A stretch of 64,000 nucleotides of DNA, taken from positions 62,001 through 126,000 of the forward strand of contig MU623407.1 of assembly GCA_025201765.1 (NCBI GenBank), given 5' to 3'. The stretch comes from Daldinia sp. FL1419. Its lineage: Eukaryota; Ascomycota; Sordariomycetes; Xylariales; Hypoxylaceae. Each line of letters starts with the position of its first letter. The first letter of the stretch is position 1. A program made the position numbers and the translations under genes. Of this stretch, positions 12,532 through 23,257 are shown in pieces. A model generated the notes under the pieces. The model was not told the origin of the DNA and made no database searches. It was given only the letters and a program-made list of their open reading frames with translations.

Positions 12532-15500
12532 TCATTCTTTATTAACTGCGCCCCCGCGCAGCTGGGTTGGGACAAGTTGACTCCGAAATGCAATTGGCTT
12601 TGATATCTGAACTAATGAGCTTGGGCTAAGAATCTTGAATACGGAAATATCGCTCTTAAGCTCGTGGAACACCTGGGTGCGGATTTCTACCGCCTTAAAG
12701 GAATCCACTGTAGGAAGTTTTTTTTAAATATTTCAACGAGACTTGAACAACGATCGCTCCGAGATGGAAGCCACTGTTTTGAAATACTCATCTCCAACTT
12801 CATAAAGGGGGGCGATTCTCATTGATATCTCTTGGTTGGACTCCTAGTCCAGGTGCAAGCGAGCTTTTAAGCATATCTTGAATGAGCTGAACGGCATCAA
12901 ATAGCGAAGTAGCCGAATTGAGTGCTTCGCCAATACTAGGGCCTGACAAATTCGTGGTGGTCGACTGGTCTTGTATGACAGCGACACGGTGGCTGAATTT
13001 CGGATCTTTAGCCCACTGGTCGACGCCATCCGGCTGCAGCGAGTCGGTCATGCAGAAAGCAAACTGCGGCGCAATGGGCTGCCCGTCGGCTGTTGCACCC
13101 CGCATCGCGGCGGTGATACCAATATCCAGTTCCTCAAGTGTCGCGCTCACACTAGCCATATACTTAAAGCAATCCAGATAACCTCTCATGGGTATTCCGC
13201 CAATTATGTGCTCAGAATCAGTAACAAGACCAGCGTTGATCGACACAGCGCGAAGGCCCAATGAGCGCCTATAATGAGCAAAAGCATCCATGTATGAATT
13301 ACCAACAGCATAGTTCGCCTGCGCCACGTTACCTATGATGGAAACGACGGACGAAAGCATGAAGAAGAAATCTACTTCCTTTGGGAATCCGGTGTGTGAA
13401 TTCCATGTTCTAGCTACTTTAGGTCCGAAAGCTGCACACCACTGGTCGTACGTCATCTTGTCAAAGAGACTATCCAGGAGCAGGTAATATTAGCTCGGCT
13501 TCCCGAGGGAGAAAAATAAACGAGATCATACTTGGAGGACCATGGCTAATTGGAATACCCTCTTAACTGGCTTATTGAGTTTCGCTACTTCGGCACCGAT
13601 ATCCTGGACGTTGTTTAGTGATGTAATGTCGCATTTTATAATCGACACCATGCAGCCTTGGGCGCGCGATCTTTCGAGTTTCCTTTCATATCTACTGCCC
13701 CCTGATCGCCAGAGGAAAATTAGATGTCTTGCGCCACTTTCAGCTAGAAGGTCAGCGACTCTCAGACCTAACGATCCAAGGCCCCCGGCGAGTATGCAAG
13801 CAGCAGTAGGATCAAGTCGCAGTGGGGGTAACGGGGCTCTCATGAGCGGAACTTTCGCCCCAGCTGAGAAATGTACTGTCATGATGCCATTGTATTCGGG
13901 CTGCTGGAGCCAAGTTAGAGCTTTGGGGAGGTTAGCGACCGAAAAATCGACCCTTGGCTGAATTTCAGATAGTTTTGGAGAGCAATGCGGATTTCTCTCG
14001 GAGAATTTGCGCCATGTCAACTATTGATAAGTTGATATTGCCACGTACGAACGAAGTTGGTATCTAGATTTCCTGGTCTTCACTTATAATAGCAACGATA
14101 CGCGCGAAGCTTGTGATGCCGAAGACTTGGTTATTAATTTCATCAAGCTTTGCTCCGGAACTGATGACAACGTCGAGGCCTTTCCCACCTGTCTTGCGCC
14201 TAAAGTATGTTGCAATGGGCTCCCCAGTAGAGACAATTATATGATCCTCAGGAATATTGAATTGGATGGAGAGGTCTTTTTTCTTCTGCTGTGTTTTGAC
14301 GTTTGCGAATACGTTTGCGACATGATGTCGTGCTATATAAAGCAGGGCCTGGCCTAGACTTGTTGCGTCATCATGGATGAAGATTATCTCCGCTTCGAAT
14401 ACTCACCACATTGTGTAGGATATAGTTGGCTGTCATATACAACCGAAATAGTGTTCCGGCAGATTCTGTGGGAAAGTTATCGGGGAGTCTTTGTACTAAT
14501 GAATGCGGACAACGGATATGACTCTTACAAGATGATGAACCGAAAGCCACAACGAGGTCCCCCTTGATAAACTCGCACACATTGGAGACGACCCTGGATA
14601 TTTAACCAGTAACTTGGAATCCAATCCATTCAAAAACCCCTTCTATTGTGACACTGCAATAGCGGTTGTGTCAACCGAGAGGTTGGTAACCCGAATTTCC
14701 ACCTGATCTGGCTCTAGGGAAACGCTACCCTCGTGGTCGTTGCGCCAAGATACATCACCAATCGATCCACTGTCAGTAACAAGAGCTAACGGCGTGGTGA
14801 CGGATAGACATTCCAAGACTGGAGGAGCGGAACCTGTGACTAAAGCGATCTCGACGTCTGGGCTGGGCTTTTGGACGTGTCGGGGTATGAATATCTGCCC
14901 ACTAGATTCCGCCAGTTCCCGCTCGATCCTAACCCCTTCCTGACCAACCGAATTCAACCAGGTATTAATTACAATCCTCAAAGCCTCGGCGCTTATCAAA
15001 TCGGTGTCTGGGGAAAGATCCAAGTGTACCAGAGTAACCTGGGAGAGCTCGTTGCGTAATACTTGAAGCAACCAAGCCGTTGGCGCACCGCACAGGCCAA
15101 TTTCCGAATGTTCGAGCATATGAGCGCCGTGTGCAATCCAAAAGATATGTGTAGCCGTCGGGACGAAGTCTTGAAACTGCTGTAACTGTGCGGCGGTCCA
15201 GTTGTTAAGGAATGATTCTTCGAAACCTAACAAGGATATGAAGAATTTTCCTTTGGTCGGTGGCGCTTGTGGGAGGCTGATGACTCTTACGACGATATAT
15301 CTTGCCTCTAGGGATTCCTAAAGACCTCTTTAGATTACGGTGGTCGGTCCTTCTGACTGAACCTCGGGGACTAGAAGAAAAACCTCAGGGGGTCGAGTGT
15401 TGCTATCTTTAATCTTTGGAACTATAGTCAATTCATGGTCTTGGAGACTAACCGTCTGGAATCCAAAACCAGCGAGCGCCGGTCCTGAAACATTTTGGGC

Positions 15501-18060
15501 GGCCTTATCGTAATGCTTCTCACGCAAGACGAGTATACGAACATTCGACCGCAGTAATGCAGACGATGCAAGGGTTCCACTTCGATTCGCTTCTACTACC
15601 AATGATTGCAATATCAAATTTAATTGCGTCGATGGTTGGAGCGCCATTCACATCCGGTTTCACGACAGTAAAATTTACAGCTGTCGAGCCCAGAACGGCC
15701 GGTATCTCCCGTTTTTCCAATGCTTCCTAGGATATGTCGGTAATATGTAGTTATGTGGGGAGCGCCTCGATATAGGAATCGGTCGGTAATAAATGGGATG
15801 AATTCCTCCAGGACACTTCTGTCACCTGTGAAGTTCGCTCCCAACTAAGAGAATTCTCAGATTCGGTAACTTGTGGTACTCTAATTATAGCTAATCTCGG
15901 AGTCTCTTAATTCGACTCATTGAACGTCCGGCTTTCGCCCGCATATAACTAGTACCAGGATCCATTTCCCACGCGGCCCCTTGAATTCCAATTCTTTGGT
16001 AAAGGTGTCCTTGGAAATGATTTGATATGCGGCTTCGATCACCATCGTTAGCATTTCTGCAGCTGGGTACAGAATTGTGCCTGTGATGCGATGGTCCTCG
16101 ACCCAGGGACTCTCTATTAACGCGTTCGAGCGATATCGGGCTCCCGAGAGACCACAGTCGACCGGCAGCTTTAAGAGCAGTTGTAGCGTCTTTCCCACGC
16201 GTTAGAATCGACGTATAGCAGAGCTCAGAAGGCAATTTCTGGTCAATCACCTTCATAATTTGCATCAAGGGTGCCCTCAACACTGAGTGGGGGCCGACTT
16301 CGACAAGGGCATCCCATCTAACAGATTCTCGTCGCACGCGTTTATTTGCAGAATAGTTAAGCAAGTTTTGTACGGCCTCGGAGAATCGTACGGTATTACA
16401 CATATTTATTATCCGATAACGGAGGCCAGGTTCCTTATGGTCAATCAATTCCCTGGTCGCCGGAGGGGACATCATCGTATAGCCCGGTTTGGGGTTGTTG
16501 ATATTAGCTTCTACCATAGCCTCCATACAAGCGTCGGCTATCATTACCATATGTGGCGAATGGTAGGCAGTAGAAATGCACAGCTTTCGTGCGAACTTTC
16601 CATCATTGGTAACGGTACGTTCCAGTTTGTCGATAATGTTAACATCGCCCGAAAGTGTGACACTCTTCGGGCTATTAATGCAAGCTATGACAACACTTCC
16701 TGTGGGAACATCTCGCAAATATTTCTCTGCTTCTTGGTTTGTTATTCCTGCTACTAGCATGACACCAGCTTTTGGGCCGCAGGATACTTCTCCGAAAAAA
16801 AAACACCACGAATGTACGCAATTTTGATGACATCGTCATGGGAACGTATTCCAGCAGCATAAGCAGCAGCCAAGACTCCGATATTAGTAAATTCTATCAA
16901 CTGCTAAAGCATGGGAGTTTACCTATTTTATCACTCGAGTGACCAACAACAGCCTTGGGTTTAATAGACCAATCACGCAATTAGTCAACCAGAGCTACCT
17001 GAATTGCTGTGCAAATTGGCTGGCTATATGCCGGAGTATCGATCTTACTGCTCTTTGGCTTTTGTAGTTCTATCTCAAGGTCAAAAGGGCAACCGATAGA
17101 CTCTAGAATAACCTCGCTTCGGTTAATACTCCCTGCAAAGACCGGGAAACTGGCTAGCTCTCTACCCATACCTACCCACTGGGCGCCCTGTCCGGTGAAG
17201 ATAAATGCTAAGCCATTCTGCTTCGATAGCTTCATGAATTTAGGAATTCCCGACCCTAGCTCTTTGGTCAGTTGTGGAACAGATTGGGCTACTGCGAATG
17301 CCCTGTAGTCGAACAAAGGTCCTGCGAGTCGAGAGCGTGTAAGTTACGCTAGCGGCGTATTCTATGCTATTCTTCAGGGATTCGGCCTTGGCGCTGGACT
17401 CCCAGTAACCCCTTAAAGCCTGGGCGATTCTTGCAATACCAGCTTCCTCACGAGAGGTAAGCACGAAAAGCTTCTTGGGAGAGCCTGATGCCATGGTTCC
17501 ATTCTCTAGCGTGTGTACAGGCGACTAGACAATGGTAGAATAGTTTCCGAATAACTAAGCCACGAAGCTGTAAGTAATGATATGCATCTCCCAGAATAAC
17601 ATGTGCATTGGCACCATCAAACCAAAAGGAGTTTACACTAGCCCGACGAGGCCCTGCCGTTGGCCATGGAATAGCGGTTTGCGGTAGTGAGAGATTCCAT
17701 TCCCCGAGGTTGAATTTTGAATCGATACTCTCGATTTTTGCCGTCCGAACTATTATACCACGCTCCAGGCTCATCATCGCTTTAAATATGCCCACTAAAC
17801 CTGCGCCCCCTTCAGTATGACCAATATCTGGCTTGATACCACTAATATATACGGACTGCTATGGCGTGGCGGAAGTTCCAAACGTAGGTACCTAGCAGCT
17901 ATTGCCGCCAACCCAATCGGGTCCTAATATTATGAGGCAAGATTTCATTTTGAGGGATCGAAATACTTACCATGTTTGTCTCGCCCAACCGCAAGGATTG
18001 GTAAGCTATACGGAGCTCTCGCGGCAATGACCAAACACTGACTTCCCGTGTGGGAAGTGA
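12532..18060 (-). pseudogene. highly reducing polyketide synthase relic (KS-AT-DH-[MT]-ER-KR-ACP)
   Basis: Would have built a reduced polyketide chain in iterative cycles. Domains are read on the minus strand in the usual order. KS remains lie at about 18060-17480, with QSLRLGETNM, GDPI-type, IGHTEGG and NAHVIL motifs. AT lies at 17316-16200, with FTGQGAQW and GHSS. DH is at 16200-15917, with the HxxxGxxxxP motif as HRITGTILYP. Then follow a short MT-region remnant (about 15850-14640), ER (14640-14050, with GDLVVAFGSS and KSHIRCPHSL), KR (14020-12850, with GGLGSLG) and ACP (12860-12532, with VDSFKAVEIR, serine kept). Breaks: KS has lost about 100 residues and its active Cys position seems to be Ser; most of MT is gone; frames shift in the KS end, KS-AT linker, DH and MT parts; a stop follows VALVD in AT; the donor of the ACP intron reads AT instead of GT. 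At 5.5 kb it is well short of the usual 7 kb. Two introns still splice in frame or nearly so (13470-13531, and one inside AT after GHSSDKI). Confidence 0.88.
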
Positions 18061-18910
18061 GCCAGCTACCATCACTACATACTCACGGGTGCATCTTCAT
18101 ATAAAGTCCACTTTTTTAAGGTGATTTTGTTTGCTTCGACCGAATCTGATCTGACGAGGCTAAGCGCAGCATTCGTAATATTATATGCAGCGGGATCCGT
18201 CCTGCAGTCATCTTTTCAGGTCTTGGCCGGGACGATGTTGTAGCGGTCTCAAATGTTGGTGGTGGGGGTACACAGTACGTAGTTGACTGCTCAGGGTAGC
18301 AATTAAGAATTGGATATTGAGAAAAATAGCTTACACAGCAATTATGAAACCAAAAGTGCTATTAATTTCTACTCCATATACTATTAGAGGCCTGTCTTGT
18401 AGTTGTAGCTGCTGCTGAGCCTATGGCGCGACCTTTTTGTTCAAGGCCCAGGAGGTTTATTTATCTGATCTTATAGGTCAGGAAAATCTATATCACATTT
18501 TTGAGGGTACCAATAGACTATACTATTGGCCTAATATAAATACAGCAAGAAACTTGATTCGTTGGACAGGCATATGAGCTGGGAGTTCGGAGGATGCAAG
18601 TGACAAGGACAAAGCGATCTGACTGCCGAAATGGGTGGGCTCGGGGACGAGTGCGCAGCTGGTAGGTAAATCCCGTTTTAGGATGATCTACCCATGCAAT
18701 ATCTGAAAAGACTCAAAAAAGAATATGGTAGCTCCGAAGCATAATTTGGAAATAAGCATACATCGCTACCAAAAGGCGATAAACTTTGCTATCCAGATGC
18801 TTTCTTATATTATGCTCTTTTAATATATCCCCATTCTGGTCCACTCTCAAAACTTCGACAATAGTTTGCGACGAAAACAACCTATCGTGTCCTAAGATAG
18901 ACCGCCGAAA
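18061..18910. other. divergent intergenic region between PKS relic and hydrolase gene
   Basis: About 0.85 kb between two head-to-head genes, the expected place for a shared promoter. A CAAAAT/TATA-like AT-rich stretch lies at about 18800-18840. I see no further coding sequence that I can name; a short open stretch on the minus strand at 18070-18190 may be more PKS debris. Confidence 0.4.
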
Positions 18911-19837
18911 ATGAAGAGAGTGCTTGTCTTACACGGTGTTGGTTCCTCGGCGAAGATTATGAAGGATCAGATAGCTTCGCTGGCAGGGGAATTGGGATCG
19001 GACTACGAATTCATCTATTTGGACGGAGCGGTCGAAACGGAAAGGGGCCCGGGTAAGTTGAGGATTAGTTGAACGAACTCCTGAAGGTTGAAACTTACTG
19101 GCGGGCGGTTAGGGATCGCTCCTCACTATCTCGGACCATTCTATTCGTATACCACGGGCTACACTACGGCCGAAATTCGGGACGCTCTCGACGACCTTGA
19201 TCAATTCGTTCAAGAAAACGGCCCCTTCAATGGAGTGCTTGGCTTTAGCCAAGGTGCTTCTATCGCCGCGTCGTATTTGCTCGACTATCAAATACGCTAT
19301 CCTTGGAGGCAACCCCCCTTCGAATTTGCAGTTTTATTCTCTTCGGTATCGGCTTTTTCGCCTGACGAAACGTGCTACGAATCAATAATAGAAACCCTTC
19401 TGAGCCAAGAGTTCCCGGAAACAGAGTTTAGCAGATTTAGTCGATCCGAGCGTATCTTCGCCGAATACCTAGCCTTAACATTCACCGCCGCCAACAAGAT
19501 CGGGTTATACACAGGACCTATCGACTTCTTCAAGCATCGAAACCCAGACGCCATACCCCGAGTTCTCCATCCTTCTCTAATACAAGACCGTATCAAGATC
19601 CCAACAGTCCACGTCAACGGGAAAGAAGATCTCCCCGCGATGAGCGCGCAGTCGAGATTAGTCTGTGGCTTTTGCGACCAGTCGCTAGCTCGCGTATATC
19701 ATCATTCAGGGGGCCACATTATACCGGCCAAGGCTGCGGACGTGAAGGTCCTTGTGAAAATGGTAGGCTGGGCTGGTGTAGAGGGAGCGAGCTATAGCGT
19801 TCTACGGCAGGCCTTGGCGAGAATTCCACAGCGATAG
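18911..19837 (+). CDS. FSH1/LovG-like serine hydrolase (putative polyketide thioesterase)
   Basis: Alpha/beta hydrolase of the FSH1 (serine hydrolase/OVCA2) family, 288 residues in my model. It starts MKRVLVLHGVGSS, the usual FSH1 start with the oxyanion-side HG motif. Exon 1 is 18911-19052; a 60-bp intron 19053-19112 (GTAAGT..TTAG) restores the frame into GIAPHYLGPFYSY. The nucleophile elbow GFSQG carries Ser93. An acidic residue follows in HVNGKEDLP and the catalytic His in SGGHIIP. Family members inside PKS clusters (LovG of lovastatin is the known case) release the finished chain from the synthase ACP. It stands head-to-head with the PKS relic, which suggests that role here. With the PKS dead, its present substrate is unknown. 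The gene itself looks intact. Confidence 0.88.
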
Positions 19838-20384
19838 GGGAGTTTTGTTGCTCAGGTATGTTGCATGTTAGGGGGAGTTCCGCGCACAATAGGCACCGCT
19901 TGGTGAATATATGTTCGTAGCTGTCTGCAACTTGATATCGAAATATTATCTCTCCCTTTTGGCTTTTTTTCTAATGAGTTTCCTACCTGGGTGGGTACAT
20001 ATTGTCTCAAGTAAATGAACTGGGTTAAGAGTTCCAAAGGACGCTCGCAGGGACTTGTCATGTGTATCCTCGCATAGCAACCCCTTGGATTATGGGAATC
20101 CCCGCGACCCTCGTCTTTCTCCATATATGGCTTAAACCCCTTGCATTTCATCTATATTTGTTAAACTCTTGATAAGTTTACTTAAATGCCTAGTTACTAT
20201 TTATTATTTTCTCGCACACTTTACTGTATAGGTATAACACTCCAAGGTAACTAATATTATTGGAAATTTGGTTCTATAGTATTTCTTTCTCCTTTCTTCT
20301 CTTTTTTAGCCATTGCTACCTAGGTGGGTAAGTACCTAGGTAGGCAGGTAGCCCTTCTAATAAAACATACGGTCCTGTAACCTA
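19838..20384. other. convergent intergenic region
   Basis: 3' ends of the hydrolase (plus) and the cytochrome b5-like gene (minus) face each other. It contains a TACCTAGGTGGGTAAGTACC-type repeat stretch at about 20317-20352. No gene seen. Confidence 0.5.
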
Positions 20385-20997
20385 TTAAAAACAACGATCT
20401 CGAATATAACCCATGCTATAAGTAAAGCGCCTAGAGCACAGTGAAATGCGCCGAAGGTTATGCTTTGGGGCGCAACGTATGTACCTATACCAGCTAGAGA
20501 ATGCCTTCAAAGCATATAGGAGTCCGGTACAAACAACCGCGAAATATGACCCTTTTCTTAATAGCACTAAGGATGGCCGTTTGGAAATACCACTTAGACC
20601 GACCGGCTCTTGAGGGGATTTTTTTGATGCGAACAGTCTAGCAGTAGGCGCTGTCAGTCTCTGTTTTACGTAAAATAATTTGTATATGGAGGACGTACAT
20701 AGGTGGTAGCCTGCTAAAGTTCCTATTCCTAGATTATACAATGCCCCTTTGGCTGCATCGGAATGACCAACGAAGTCAAAGTTAGTGGTCGCATCAGTGC
20801 CTGCTACTTCCTGCAACGCAGTTGAGCCTCCAGGATGATCATCTAGATAGTCCGAGACATCATAGACTTAGGATATGGTTAGATGGTATTTTCCAAACAT
20901 GGGTGGAATCTGGTGTAGTCACCTTTCCACGAATGACCAACCAATAGTTGCCAGGTGTATTATGTTGAGCTATTTGCTCCAGTGTGTATTGTGCCAT
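20385..20997 (-). CDS. cytochrome b5-like heme protein, possibly frameshifted
   Basis: Small electron carrier that passes electrons to P450s and desaturases. The start MAQYTLEQIAQHN and NYWLVIRGKV are the b5 N-terminus (exon 1, 20923-20997). Exon 2 starts at 20866 and gives YDVSDYLDDHPGGST with the first heme ligand in HPGG, then EVAGTDATTNF and FVGHS with the second heme His. A hydrophobic segment with LLYALKAFSSWY near the end fits the C-terminal membrane anchor, but a long basic tail follows. The obvious intron (20867-20922, GT..AG) joins the exons one base out of phase, so the copy is either a recent pseudogene or carries a sequence error. It lies head-to-head with the P450 gene, a natural redox partner. 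Confidence 0.7.
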
Positions 20998-21442
20998 TAT
21001 GAAATGCTTAGCGAGATTTGGTGTTAGGTATTCGAAAAGTTACCATATTCCTAGATGATGTCTTGATATAACCCAGCCGGGTATGGAGGTTTGTTTAATT
21101 ACTTACGATGCAATAGTAGCCATATTATTAATATCAGCTTACTATTTTACCTAGTTCAGAGCTCATTATGGGTCCTTTCTCGGTTTATTCCCCCGTTTTG
21201 CTTACATTCATTTTTAGACAATGCCTATATTGGAACACGTTACTCATATTTCTAGATTTGATCTACGAATAATAAATCCCATGTTTGTAAGTGTATGTTG
21301 GACGTATAGGGGTTTTATGGCACCCAGTGGTGAGTAGTCGCGACTACGCCAACGTTTATATAGTACTCCTAGAAGGGCCTGTTATAGTCATCAACGGTCA
21401 CCAATTTTGCTTTTTTTGCTTCCTTTGTTCAGCTTTTATAGT
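20998..21442. promoter_or_regulatory. shared divergent promoter region of the b5-like and P450 genes
   Basis: 445 bp between two start codons pointing away from each other. Co-expression of a P450 with a b5 from one bidirectional promoter would make sense. I cannot name a binding site: no clear TCGN5CGA AflR-type palindrome was seen by eye. Confidence 0.4.
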
Positions 21443-23257
21443 ATGACGATCAAAAAGTTCGAATTATCCGGCAAAGAGAATAGGGGGGTTGCCACTCTCA
21501 ATGTTTTACCTTCTAGTTCACTAATCGACTTAAAGCATGACGTAGCGAGTGCTTTCGCCATCTTCAGTCATGAGGGTGAGATAGCGCTAATGTCATTACT
21601 AGAAGGGCATTACTAACTAGAATTTACAGTCATATCTTTCCACGATTGCAACGGCGTCAATATTGACACTATTGAGTCCGTGCTGGGCCACGGCTCTAGC
21701 ATAAGAGTCAAGGTCGATGGAAAGTCTATTCGGTCTCCGTTTTCTCCAAAAGAACTCCCGGTTATTGGTAACTATCTGGATATATATCCTAATCACATGG
21801 GCAATCATGAGAGGTTGTTTACTAGATATGGAAGCGTCATCAAGACTGTGAATATGGGAACTACTGTCTATCTAACGAATGACCCGCGAATTTCTGAACT
21901 TATCCTTAGCGAAAACGAATATTTTACGAAAGCGACTTCGAACCCATCTCACCCACTTCACTTTATGAAGGAGGAAACCGCTTTATTTTGGTGTGACAGT
22001 AATTCTCCAGCGTTCGAGGTGGCCCGTAAGTTCATCCCTCCAAGTATATCTCCCAAGGCTACTCGAAGGTATACAGGCAATGTGCAAGAGGCGATTGAGG
22101 AAAGCTTTTGCGTGTTTGACGAGCTTGATAAACGGGGTAAAGCTTTCCACGTCTACCAATACATGGTCAAAATGGCGAGCCAGACAATATATCGAATTTG
22201 TGTTGGGTCTGGCCTGGGGCATTTCAGGGATGTTGACGCGCCACTCCATGATATTATTCATGACCTTGGAGATTATATGGCGCTATTGAAGAGGACTTCT
22301 CTAAGCCCGTTATGGTACAAATACCTACCATACGGCGACCACTGCCGACTAGCCAGAGTAAAGAAGCGTATATGGGCTCAAATCAGCAACGCCATCGATA
22401 ACGCGGGGGTTAGTGGAGATCGCGGGGACCTTCCTATCCACGAGGCCGCTATGAAGTCTACATGTATTGCTGATTACCTTAAGCGCGCCGTAGACGAGCA
22501 CGGGAAGAAGTTGCCGAAGGAGTACATGCTCACGAACATGGTAGTTCTTATTGGCGCGGGTTTTATTACCACGGCGTCGTCTCTCTCCTGGTTGGTATAT
22601 TCTCTTACGCAGTACCCCGGAAACCAAGAAAGGCTTTTGCAAGAACTTGTCGATAGCGGTGCGATGCCTACCAGGCCATGGACGTACGACGAAATCACAA
22701 GCCTACCCTTCCTCGACTGTTTCGTAAAAGAAACCTATAGAATGCGCGATCCCGTGTTCCAGGCAGCCCGAAACCCCAAAACGGATGTGATCGTGCCGGG
22801 GGGCTGGCTAATCCCAGCAAATTCGGTTATAATTCCGACATTCCCGGCAATCTATCAAAACAAATATTATTGGGATAACGCACACACTTTTAATCCTGAC
22901 CGCTGGCTGGACAAGGCTACCAATAAAAGGAGGCATCGATTAGCCTTTACCCCTTTCGGAGCGGGCCCTCGCGGGTGTATTGGATACAATGTGGCGCTCC
23001 TTGAAACCAAGCTGACAATCGCCAATTTGGTTTGGCGATATCATTTCGAAAATGTCAGTAAGGAACCGGTGGAATACGATCCGAAATTCATACTGACCCG
23101 CCCTTTGAATTGCTACATTAGAGCACGCAGAAGAACTAGCTGGCCTGAAAAATCAATGGTGCCCGAGGCCGCCAATGATGTGAACAGTACGAACAGTGCT
23201 GCGAACGGTGACGGAAATGAGAATGCAGATGCGGGCGCAAATTCGGAAATAGTGTAA
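21443..23257 (+). CDS. cytochrome P450 monooxygenase with N-terminal extension
   Basis: Heme-thiolate monooxygenase, 586 residues in my model. The long frame from about 21632 is preceded by a small exon, 21443-21575, starting MTIKKFELSG. A 54-bp intron (21576-21629; GTGAG donor, TACTAAC branch, ACAG acceptor) joins them in phase. P450 signatures: IGAGFITT of helix I (residues about 352-359), ETYR of helix K (E412, R415), FNPDRW, and the heme loop FGAGPRGCIG with Cys494. No N-terminal membrane anchor is seen. Instead about 75 residues containing FHDCNG and VKVDGKSI precede the SPFSPKELPVIGN hinge. I have the impression that a group of fungal P450s shares such an extension, but its role is unknown to me. 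The C-terminal 40 residues are Asn/Ala-rich and probably disordered. The gene is intact and probably acted on the polyketide or a fatty-acid-like substrate. Confidence 0.9.
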
